NCBI GenBank assembly: GCA_031257715.1
Contig: JAIROE010000025.1
Location: 1-5,445 of the forward strand
Source: Treponema sp.
GTDB taxonomy: Bacteria; Spirochaetota; Spirochaetia; Treponematales; Breznakiellaceae
Length of the DNA: 5,445 nt
Direction: 5' to 3'
Part shown: positions 1 to 5,445 of the stretch, in pieces
How the letters are laid out: each line of letters starts with the position of its first letter
How positions within the stretch are numbered: position 1 is the stretch's first letter
Translations under genes and position numbers: made by a program
The notes under the pieces: generated by a model
What the model saw: the letters and a program-made list of their open reading frames with translations, nothing else
What the model was told of the DNA's origin: nothing
Databases searched by the model: none

Positions 1-18
1 CTTGCGCAACACAGCCGT

Positions 19-1602
19 TTAGCCTTCTCCTTCCCGTTTCTCCAGTTCGCGCGAAAGGCGGTAAAATGTTTTCAGTTCCTCACGGGACGCAATGTCCGTG
101 CGGGTATGGGTCAGGGCAAGGGCGAAGGGCTCAAGGTACACAAGCCGGTTTCCCAGATAGCCCAGCCTGATAAAGAGGCCCTCTTCTCCGCCGTCGGTGT
201 TTTCCATTCCGCCGAACACATAATTCCCCAGCGACCAGAAAACCGCGCCGCCGTCTATCCATTCAAAGCCCTGCACCACATGGGGATGAGAGCCTATGAC
301 AAGATCCGCCCCGCCTTTTACAAGGTCCGTGTAAAGACGCCGCGTAGCCTCATTCGGTCGCCTGGACCATTCCTCCCCGCCGTGAAAAAGCACGATGTTG
401 AGGGGCGGCGTTTCACCTTCCGCCCGCGGAAACCGCGAGGCAAGTTTTTCGGCGCCTCCCTTTCCGGCATGAAGTATTCCCGCCGTATCCTTTCCCGCCG
501 CGACGGAAAGCCCGTCCCAGCCGTTTTTTTCACGCGGGTAAGAGGCAAGGCCGTAGACCCTGACTTCTTCTCCGTCCACGTCAAAGACCGCGGGGCGTGA
601 AGCTTCGTCATCGTCAAGTCCGGCGCCGAGTATGCCGAGGCCCGCTTCTTTAAGGTGGACAAGGGTATCAAGAAAGGCGGTTTCTCCATAATCGTAAATA
701 TGGTTGTTTGCAACAAGTACCGCGTCAATGCCGGCGTCCGCAAGGGCCTTTGCGGTTTTCGGCGCAAAGCGGAAGTTGAAAGATTTCTTTATTTTTTCTC
801 CGCGGCCGCTCACGCAGCCTTCAAGATTGACAAGGGCAATATCCGATCCGGCAAGCATTTCGGCCGTGCCGCCGAAAATGCCCGCCGGTCCTTCATCAAA
901 AAGAATGCCGGCCGCCCCCCTGTCAAGCATGACATCCCCTCCCGAGGCAATCCAGATTATGCGGGGCGCGGAACGCGGAAGGGGGGAAGGAACCGCGCGT
1001 ATCAGCGCTTCAAGCTCTTCAATTTTCTTTGCGATACGGGAAGCGGCCCTGCCCCGCGGGGGCTTTCCCCCCGCGCCCGAATCCGCCCTCACGCGGATGC
1101 CGCTTGCCCTTACCAGGGGGTAGCCCGGATCCCCGGCGGAAAGGCCGTCCACACGCAGGGCTACATCGGGGGGCTTTAATTCCGAAAGAAGGACAAGGGC
1201 TTCCCCGCCCTCCAGACAGCCGTCAAGGGATGTTTCCAGCCGGCCCGAAAGGGCGTTGTCCTTCGGCACAAACCATCTGAGCGAAAGCGGAATGCCGTCA
1301 AAACCATTAAACGTACTTTCGGCGCCGCCCTGCCACGGCGCCCACGACGAAACCATCTCCATGATGATGAGGGGGCCCTTCACCGTTTCCGCCTCGTCTT
1401 GGGAAACAAGGCGGAACGCCGGGCTTTTATCATCCCCTTCGCCGAAAAGCGATTCGGCAAAAGCCCGTTCGGCCGCGTAAAAATCCGAAGTTTCCCCGGC
1501 GTCAAATCCGTCATCCCGCAGTGTAACATAATCAACGGCGGGAGCGCAGGCACACACGATGAGGATAGCGCACAAAACAGGCGAAGCGGACAAAAGCTTC
1601 AT
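19..1602 (-). CDS. CapA-family (PGA_cap) metallophosphoesterase-like lipoprotein
   Basis: Seen: 527 residues. The N-terminus is a lipoprotein-type signal (Lys2, hydrophobic stretch 9-18, lipobox V-C-A-C with Cys19 as the lipidation site). Residues about 22-205 match no domain I can name with confidence. The C-terminal half (about 214-465) carries the PGA_cap motif series: GDVMLDRG 222-229, NLEG 259-262, NNHxxDxG 299-306, HGGEEW 407-412, GSHPHVVQG 437-445 and WSLGNYVF 456-463. Known: this domain is a calcineurin-like phosphoesterase relative found in CapA/PgsA proteins linked to poly-gamma-glutamate capsules, but most family members have no proven substrate. No capB or capC partner is visible, so a capsule role is not supported here. 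Inference: membrane-anchored envelope enzyme or binding protein, last visible gene of the yesM-yesN block. ATG 1602 is the only ATG that gives the signal peptide, because an in-frame TAA lies about 55 bases upstream, yet no Shine-Dalgarno precedes it. The domain call is firm; the function is open. Confidence 0.9.
   Translation of the reverse strand: MKLLSASPVLCAILIVCACAPAVDYVTLRDDGFDAGETSDFYAAERAFAESLFGEGDDKSPAFRLVSQDEAETVKGPLIIMEMVSSWAPWQGGAESTFNGFDGIPLSLRWFVPKDNALSGRLETSLDGCLEGGEALVLLSELKPPDVALRVDGLSAGDPGYPLVRASGIRVRADSGAGGKPPRGRAASRIAKKIEELEALIRAVPSPLPRSAPRIIWIASGGDVMLDRGAAGILFDEGPAGIFGGTAEMLAGSDIALVNLEGCVSGRGEKIKKSFNFRFAPKTAKALADAGIDAVLVANNHIYDYGETAFLDTLVHLKEAGLGILGAGLDDDEASRPAVFDVDGEEVRVYGLASYPREKNGWDGLSVAAGKDTAGILHAGKGGAEKLASRFPRAEGETPPLNIVLFHGGEEWSRRPNEATRRLYTDLVKGGADLVIGSHPHVVQGFEWIDGGAVFWSLGNYVFGGMENTDGGEEGLFIRLGYLGNRLVYLEPFALALTHTRTDIASREELKTFYRLSRELEKREGEG
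1055..1075. repeat. Perfect G+C-only hairpin inside the CapA gene linker
   Basis: An 8-base arm CGCGGGGG (1055-1062) pairs exactly with CCCCCGCG (1068-1075) around a five-base loop. It lies in the part of the CapA gene that encodes the Gly/Pro/Arg-rich linker, residues 176-183, between the unassigned N-terminal region and the PGA_cap domain. No T-run follows on either strand, so it is not an intrinsic terminator. It may simply reflect G+C-rich codons in a low-complexity linker. Confidence 0.6.
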
Positions 1603-1613
1603 GAAGGGAGCAT
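1599..1613 (-). other. Four-codon mini-ORF whose stop overlaps the CapA start
   Basis: On the minus strand ATG at 1613 opens a frame of four codons (M-L-P-S) whose TGA (1601-1599) shares the ATGA overlap with the CapA start codon at 1602-1600. There is no good Shine-Dalgarno before either ATG. Stop-start ATGA overlaps are a known layout for translational coupling, so this could deliver ribosomes to a start that lacks its own binding site. Such a short frame can easily arise by chance, so the call is tentative. Confidence 0.25.
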
Positions 1614-1705
1614 ACCATTTAGCGGCCGGGATGACAACATGCCGGGAAAATTATCATCAATGATATTGCAACGGCATTGTAACGCGCATGTTTTCAGGCG
1701 GCCTC
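1603..1705. other. Gap between the response-regulator and CapA genes
   Basis: This 103-base spacer lies between the yesN-like stop and the CapA start on the minus strand. I see no strong stem followed by a T-run, so read-through from the kinase/regulator genes into the CapA gene is possible. On the minus strand there are A+T-rich hexamers resembling a -10 box (GATAAT, complement of 1651-1656), but no -35 box at a normal distance, so a separate CapA promoter is neither shown nor excluded. A short direct repeat, GCCGGGA, occurs twice on the plus strand around 1624-1647. Confidence 0.4.
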
Positions 1706-3250
1706 TCAATCTTTCGAAAATTCACGGTATTCGGTGGGAAGCATGCCGGTCTGCTGTTTGAAAAGGCGGCTGAAATAGCCGGGATCGGAAAATCCCACCG
1801 CCCTTGCGATATCGTACATATTAATGTTCTTCGCGCGTGCAATAAGCTCTATGGCTTTTGTTATGCGTATCCGGGTAAGGTATTCGCCGGGGGAGACCCC
1901 CTTATAGTCCCTGAACAATTTACTGATGTAGGAAGGCACAAAACCAAAGTGCTTGGAAAGCGTTTGATTGGTAATATGACCGGCGTAATGATCGCAGATA
2001 TATTTATCGATCATCTTCATCATGTCTTCCGCCCTGCTCATGGTCTGTTGATCCGAAAACAGGCCGATGAAAAGTTCAAGGAGCGCGCCGTGGAGTTTTT
2101 CCCATGAGGGGGATACGGAAAAGGCCCTGTCGAAGGAATTCTCCCAATCTACGCGGAGCGGGGCTCCCAGTTCCTTGCTGGCGGAAAGATACTGATATTT
2201 GACGATATTCAACATGGTTTCCGATGGACAGCCTTTTTCCTTCCAGCATCCGGTCATGTCGCTTAAAACCAGATGAAGGGACGGGATGTTTCCCGACCGT
2301 AATGCCCCGAGAAGTTTTTCCTCATGGATGACGCATTCATTAAACAATTCCCGCATGGACGCGCCTGCGGCGGTATAATTCCCCGCAAGGCATATTCCCC
2401 TGCCGAATACCCCGTTGTGCCTCATTTGCCGCAGCAAATTTTCAGCAAGACCGGCAGGCGTTCCCTGCGCCTCCAGTTCCCCGGCCAGTACCGATACCGG
2501 AGATCCGTTCCGGTTAAGCGCGTCATGGAATTTCAGTATAAATTCATCGGCTCTGTCTTTTCCGGAACAGCCCAAAAGACCGTACCAGTATCTGTTTCCG
2601 CGGCGGTTCCCCATCCATATTTTCCCGCCGTCTCCGGCAAGAGATTCGGCAATACGGGTAAAACCGGCCATATCAGGAAGAGGGCCGTCATCATTTTCCC
2701 CATCGAGCGAAAAAACAAAATTGCCGCAATGTATCAGAAAAAGAAGATAGTGGGAAAAACCGGGGGGCAGCCTGTACGCGGTTCCGGCGAGCGCCGCATC
2801 AAGACTGAATGTCCGCGGATCATTTTCCCCGAAGGAACTTTCCCTAGAAGGAGGGCGCGTTTCCCCTCCCGAAAGGAGCGGCTTTATTTCATTCAGCGAA
2901 CGCCTGAGCTGCGCGGACGTTACAGGCTTCAAGAGATAATCCCTGGCGCCGCAACGCAAGGCCTCCTGGGCATAATTAAAATAATCAAAGCTCGTAACAA
3001 TAACGGATACGACAGGCAAATGGTTTTCACGTATGTATCGGAGGATCTCAAGTCCGTCAGCCTTGGGCATTTTTATGTCGGTTATCAATACATGGGGCCG
3101 CAGTTTTTCCACATAGTCAATGGCTTCTCCGCCGTTTACCGCTCTTGCGACAATTTCATAATCACCGCATTCCTGCTCAATCATGGAGGCGAGGTTTTTT
3201 AAAATCAGCGCCTCATCTTCCGCTATCACCACCGAATACTTTGTTTCCAT
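1706..3250 (-). CDS. yesN: YesN-type response regulator (receiver plus AraC DNA-binding domain)
   Basis: Seen: 514 residues in the normal YesN size range. A receiver domain covers about 4-122, with acidic pocket Glu11/Asp12, phospho-acceptor Asp58 in ITDIKMP, Thr86, Tyr105 and Lys108 in YLLKP, so all the usual active residues are present. The C-terminus (about 408-512) is an AraC/XylS double helix-turn-helix: first unit around 426-448, second around 478-500, ending in the characteristic FSDPGYFSRLFKQQTGMLPTEY-like segment. The middle, about 130-405, is poorly conserved, as is usual in this family. Known: YesN regulators are phosphorylated by YesM kinases and often control ABC uptake of sugars or oligosaccharides. 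Inference: a cytoplasmic activator of the divergent solute-binding gene. The start at 3250 is set by GGAGG eight bases upstream and by the receiver beginning directly after it. The gene overlaps the kinase gene by 38 bases in another frame, which suggests coupled translation. The symbol denotes family, not proven orthology. Confidence 0.95.
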   Translation of the reverse strand: METKYSVVIAEDEALILKNLASMIEQECGDYEIVARAVNGGEAIDYVEKLRPHVLITDIKMPKADGLEILRYIRENHLPVVSVIVTSFDYFNYAQEALRCGARDYLLKPVTSAQLRRSLNEIKPLLSGGETRPPSRESSFGENDPRTFSLDAALAGTAYRLPPGFSHYLLFLIHCGNFVFSLDGENDDGPLPDMAGFTRIAESLAGDGGKIWMGNRRGNRYWYGLLGCSGKDRADEFILKFHDALNRNGSPVSVLAGELEAQGTPAGLAENLLRQMRHNGVFGRGICLAGNYTAAGASMRELFNECVIHEEKLLGALRSGNIPSLHLVLSDMTGCWKEKGCPSETMLNIVKYQYLSASKELGAPLRVDWENSFDRAFSVSPSWEKLHGALLELFIGLFSDQQTMSRAEDMMKMIDKYICDHYAGHITNQTLSKHFGFVPSYISKLFRDYKGVSPGEYLTRIRITKAIELIARAKNINMYDIARAVGFSDPGYFSRLFKQQTGMLPTEYREFSKD

Positions 3251-5045
3251 CTATCTCCCCTCCAAAGCGGACTATGGCGCCCCGGTACAGGGACTGCGCC
3301 GAAAAATGAATATTGTTGTTGTAAAGGAGGCGCAGCCGCGTAATTGAATTTACAAGGCCAAGTCCGCCCGTGCGCAGATCGTTGATTCCCCGAAGCACAT
3401 CCTCAAAAAGGGACCTGCTTTGGGCGATTATGTCCTCCATGCGTACAGAGTCCACTCCCGTTCCGTTATCAATGACTTCGGCCGTCCATCTTTTCCCTTC
3501 GGCAAAAATATTGATGCTCACCGACCACGGAAACGGCGCGTTGACAAAGGCGTGCCTGAAACAGTTTTCAACAACGGTCTGCAGCATAAGCCGGGGAATG
3601 GGATAGTCGCCGCAAATCTCATCCATGTGAACGGAAAAAATAAATTCATCTGAATAGCGTATCTTCATAAGCCTGAGATAATTGCAGGTATACTCAAGTT
3701 CTTCCCGTATGGTGCTGTTGTCGCGATCAAATTTCATTACATAGCGCAGCATGTTCGAAAGCAGTTCACATATATCGGTAATCTGGGAAACGCCGTTCTC
3801 ATAGGCTATTGCGTTGATATTGCCGATGCAGTTATACAGAAAATGAGGGGAAATCTGGGATTGCAGCGCCAGATACCAGGCCTCCCGTTCATTTAGCCTT
3901 GACTGCAGTGTCTGATTCATCGCCTCGCGTACCCGCGCAATCATCTCGTTGTAAAGCTGCTGAAGCTGCTTGAGATCTTCGGTGGAGGAACGGGAATCAA
4001 TGACCATCTCCAGGTTGTCGCGGGTAACCCTCTGCATGGCGCGTATGATTTGATCCAGGGGCCTGGTAAGGTAACGGCTGACAAGGAGGTTAAGGGTCAC
4101 GGCGACTATCATGAGAAAAAGAACCGCAATCAGCATGATCCCCAGATACACCAGAAAAAACCCCGAATGGTATTGCTGCAAGACAAGGATGCCGTACTCA
4201 AGGCCCTCAACCTGTCTCAGGCTTGCAAGGTATCCCTTCCCCGACGCCCCCTTGCGAAAGCCGTTTTTGAAGGCGCCGGAATATGAACCAAGGATAAATT
4301 CCGCGTCGGAAGTAAAGACATCTTCAGCCGGAGGATAATTGATGATCGTCTTCTGTCCGTCAAAAAGAAAAACGCGGATTGTTTCATCGGAACTGCCGCA
4401 GATGCTTTCTATTTCGGAACGGCTTTTCAGGACCTGAAGGATGCCCATGTCCCGTCCGGTGGGAGGATCATACAGCCTTCGTGAAAGTGAAAAATATTCA
4501 AGGCCGGCGCTGGCTCCGGTTACCCAGTACGAACGGTGGGGCCCGGTGAGGAGAAGAGAATTTGGATTATTACGGAGCCTTTTCTTTATATCAGCCATTA
4601 CTCCCCCTTCGGCGTCGTTCCGTATTGTTCCCCAGTTGGTACTGCTTTGGGCGGTTGTTATAAAGGCCCTGTCGTTGTAAATATTGACAATGGTATTGGA
4701 AATATCCAGCCCCAGTATGACGAGCAAATTCTGAAAAACAATGTTGAGCTTGTCCCTGTTCTGATCAAAATAATTCAGGCCTCCCCTGTAATCAGTAATA
4801 GTTTCGCTTATAATGTCCATAATGCCCTGGCTAAAGAATATCCTGGTACTGATGCGGTCCATCTGACGGAATTTTTCCCTGATCCGGCTGCCGACATTTT
4901 CTGAATAGGCATCAAGCCCTGCCTCCGCACTGGCGCTGATATTATTGGAAATATAAATGCCTATCATGATAAAGGCTATGGTCAGTACAAGAATGAAGAG
5001 GAGCGAATACATAAGGAAAATACGGTTATGAAGACTTGACAGCAT
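3213..5045 (-). CDS. yesM: YesM-type membrane sensor histidine kinase
   Basis: Seen: 610 residues. One membrane segment at about 11-32, an extracytoplasmic region about 33-294, a second membrane segment about 296-321, a HAMP linker about 322-375, then the His_kinase (PF06580) core with QISPHFLYN 397-405, His401 being the expected phosphorylation site. The ATPase domain follows: N-box E493-N494 with H498, G1 motif DNGTG 526-530, and GGLGL 560-564. No key residue is missing. The extracytoplasmic part resembles a double Cache sensor, with the typical SRRLYDPPTGRDMGILQV-like strand near 188-205. Known: YesM kinases pair with YesN regulators and respond to extracellular carbohydrates or related signals; the ligand cannot be read from sequence. 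The gene is first in the minus-strand block and overlaps its partner by 38 bases. ATG 5045 is preceded only by a weak, distant GGGGTG (13-base spacing). Met12 is an alternative start, but it would remove the cytoplasmic residues before the first membrane helix. The symbol denotes family. Confidence 0.95.
   Translation of the reverse strand: MLSSLHNRIFLMYSLLFILVLTIAFIMIGIYISNNISASAEAGLDAYSENVGSRIREKFRQMDRISTRIFFSQGIMDIISETITDYRGGLNYFDQNRDKLNIVFQNLLVILGLDISNTIVNIYNDRAFITTAQSSTNWGTIRNDAEGGVMADIKKRLRNNPNSLLLTGPHRSYWVTGASAGLEYFSLSRRLYDPPTGRDMGILQVLKSRSEIESICGSSDETIRVFLFDGQKTIINYPPAEDVFTSDAEFILGSYSGAFKNGFRKGASGKGYLASLRQVEGLEYGILVLQQYHSGFFLVYLGIMLIAVLFLMIVAVTLNLLVSRYLTRPLDQIIRAMQRVTRDNLEMVIDSRSSTEDLKQLQQLYNEMIARVREAMNQTLQSRLNEREAWYLALQSQISPHFLYNCIGNINAIAYENGVSQITDICELLSNMLRYVMKFDRDNSTIREELEYTCNYLRLMKIRYSDEFIFSVHMDEICGDYPIPRLMLQTVVENCFRHAFVNAPFPWSVSINIFAEGKRWTAEVIDNGTGVDSVRMEDIIAQSRSLFEDVLRGINDLRTGGLGLVNSITRLRLLYNNNIHFSAQSLYRGAIVRFGGEIDGNKVFGGDSGR
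3255..3263 (-). promoter_or_regulatory. Ribosome binding site of the yesN-like gene
   Basis: Read on the minus strand this is GGAGGGGAG, with GGAGG (3263-3259) eight bases before the ATG at 3250. It lies inside the last codons of the kinase gene and fixes the regulator's start. Confidence 0.85.
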
Positions 5046-5052
5046 AAAAAGA

Positions 5053-5082
5053 ATAATACACCCCAGAAAAGAACCTTGTCAA
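5053..5082 (-). promoter_or_regulatory. Predicted promoter for the yesM-yesN-CapA block
   Basis: On the minus strand a perfect -35 hexamer TTGACA (5082-5077) is followed after 18 bases by TATTAT (5058-5053), one mismatch from the sigma-70 -10 consensus. Transcription would start near 5046, next to the ATG at 5045, giving a leader of zero to a few bases. No other sigma-70-like pair of similar quality was found on this strand of the control region. An upstream start using the weak GGGGTG as ribosome site remains possible. Confidence 0.55.
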
Positions 5083-5161
5083 AGAAATTTAACAGAAACG
5101 TTTTAGTCCGCGCCAAATATTCGAGTTTAAAATTTTACCAGAATTTTTTTAATTTTTTCAC

Positions 5162-5190
5162 TTTTCCGCTAAAGCATCTCCCCGTATAAT
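5162..5190 (+). promoter_or_regulatory. Predicted promoter of the solute-binding protein gene
   Basis: A perfect -10 hexamer TATAAT sits at 5185-5190. At the normal 17-base distance the -35 position is TTTTCC (5162-5167), a poor match to TTGACA, and there is no TG extension. A strong -10 with a weak -35 is typical of promoters that need an activator, which fits control by the neighbouring AraC-type regulator. Transcription would begin near 5196, leaving a leader of about 23 bases. Confidence 0.55.
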
Positions 5191-5204
5191 GACACATCTT
5201 TCAT

Positions 5205-5210
5205 GGAGGT
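5205..5210 (+). promoter_or_regulatory. Ribosome binding site of the solute-binding protein gene
   Basis: GGAGGT at 5205-5210 ends eight bases before the ATG at 5219. The spacing and strength decide for this start over the ATG at 5203, which lies in another frame and overlaps the site itself. Confidence 0.85.
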
Positions 5211-5218
5211 ATATTATT

Positions 5219-5445
5219 ATGAAGAAAATAATGTTTGCGTTTCCGGTTTTACTGTCCATTCTGTCTCTCTTCTCATGTCAGGGCGGGAAGGAAGCCGGCG
5301 CCCGGAACGAGAAAATCACCCTGAGCGTGTACTGCTCAAAAGACGGATGGCGGGACATTTTCCTTACCGTGGCGAAAAAAATCGAGGAGGATCACGGTAT
5401 TGCCATTGACCTTGTAACCCTGCCCAATGAACAGATAGAACCCGT
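5219..5445 (+). CDS. ABC transporter solute-binding lipoprotein, N-terminal part
   Basis: Seen: 75 complete codons, with the gene continuing past the right edge. The protein opens with Met-Lys-Lys, a hydrophobic stretch (4-18) and a lipobox L-F-S-C with Cys20 as lipidation site, followed by a short Gly/Lys/Ala linker. Residues 31-39 (EKITLSVYC) form the first beta strand, and 43-60 (GWRDIFLTVAKKIEEDHG) the first helix leading into a second strand (IAIDLVTL), the start pattern of family 1 extracellular solute-binding proteins. Known: these lipoproteins capture sugars, oligosaccharides or similar solutes and hand them to an ABC permease. Permease genes would be expected further right but cannot be seen. 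Inference: this is the main regulated output of the adjacent YesM/YesN pair, given the divergent layout and the shared control region. With only the first strands available, the family call is likely but the substrate is unknown. Confidence 0.75.
   Translation, partial: MKKIMFAFPVLLSILSLFSCQGGKEAGARNEKITLSVYCSKDGWRDIFLTVAKKIEEDHGIAIDLVTLPNEQIEP

Larger units (their letters stand above)
5046..5218. promoter_or_regulatory. A+T-rich divergent control region
   Basis: This 173-base region separates the kinase gene from the divergently transcribed binding-protein gene and is visibly richer in A and T than the coding DNA on either side. It holds one promoter-like element per strand. An imperfect direct repeat, AAATTT-AACAGAA at 5085-5097 and AAATTTTACCAGAA at 5130-5143, lies between them. 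AraC-type regulators commonly bind direct repeats upstream of their targets, so this region is the best candidate for the YesN-like protein to act on. That is inference, and A+T-rich repeats are easily found by chance. Confidence 0.5.

Noticed and set aside
1..12. Possible start of a further minus-strand gene (GTG at 12-10, reading V-L-R-K at the edge) with AAGGAGAAGG upstream.
   Set aside because: Only four codons are visible, and the purine-rich stretch is also the end of the CapA coding sequence (Arg-Glu-Gly-Glu-Gly). The spacing is plausible, but nothing else supports a gene.
1055..1075. The G+C hairpin considered as a transcription terminator.
   Set aside because: No T-run follows on either strand, and it lies in the middle of an intact coding sequence.
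655..1179. Overlapping plus-strand open frames (655-1179 and 704-1123) opposite the CapA gene.
   Set aside because: High G+C removes stop codons on the opposite strand; the translations show no motif and are basic and low in complexity.
1603..1705. An intrinsic terminator or separate promoter between the regulator and CapA genes.
   Set aside because: Only weak stems without a T-run are present, and the -10-like hexamers have no -35 partner at a normal distance.
2324..3202. Long plus-strand open frame (292 codons) opposite the regulator gene.
   Set aside because: It is antisense to a gene with complete receiver and AraC motifs. Its translation is rich in Arg, Pro and Phe without any recognisable domain, and there is no ribosome site, so it is a shadow frame.
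5203..5409. Open frame starting at the ATG at 5203, upstream of the binding-protein start.
   Set aside because: Its ATG lies on the ribosome site of the real gene, and its translation lacks a signal peptide. The frame from 5219 gives a clean lipoprotein signal and solute-binding start.

Overview
This window looks like part of a bacterial chromosome. It holds a three-gene block on the minus strand (yesM-like kinase, yesN-like regulator, CapA-family lipoprotein, in transcription order from right to left). A divergent plus-strand gene for a solute-binding lipoprotein runs off the right edge. Nothing marks it as mobile: there is no transposase, integrase, CRISPR array, rRNA or tRNA, and every gene is intact except the one cut by the window end. 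The host cannot be named from this sequence alone. Moderate G+C, a diderm-compatible lipoprotein with an LFSC lipobox, and a YesM/YesN system beside an ABC sugar-type binding protein fit a spirochaete of the Treponema group. A Firmicute such as a Paenibacillus relative is the main alternative, because YesMN systems are abundant there. This assignment is inference.

Layout. Positions 19-1602 (minus) encode a 527-residue CapA-family lipoprotein: a lipobox, about 190 residues of unassigned N-terminal region, a G+C-rich linker, then a PGA_cap metallophosphoesterase-like domain. Positions 1603-1705 are a short gap with no clear terminator. Positions 1706-3250 (minus) encode a 514-residue response regulator with an N-terminal receiver and C-terminal AraC-type DNA-binding domain. 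Positions 3213-5045 (minus) encode its partner, a 610-residue membrane sensor histidine kinase of the His_kinase/YesM type; the two genes overlap by 38 bases. Positions 5046-5218 form an A+T-rich divergent control region with a promoter-like element on each strand. From 5219 (plus) a solute-binding lipoprotein begins.

How the genes probably work together. The kinase senses something outside the membrane through a Cache-like domain, phosphorylates the regulator, and the regulator binds DNA through its AraC domain. The natural target is the shared 173-base control region, so the divergent binding protein (and any permease genes beyond the window) is the likely regulated output, as in known YesMN/Lpl-type carbohydrate uptake loci. 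Placing a CapA-like lipoprotein downstream of the regulator is less usual and suggests that a cell-surface function may be tied to the same signal.

No convincing undescribed system is visible. The points most worth a second look are the yesM promoter, which would give an almost leaderless transcript; the start-stop overlapping mini-ORF at the CapA start; and the unassigned N-terminal half of the CapA protein.
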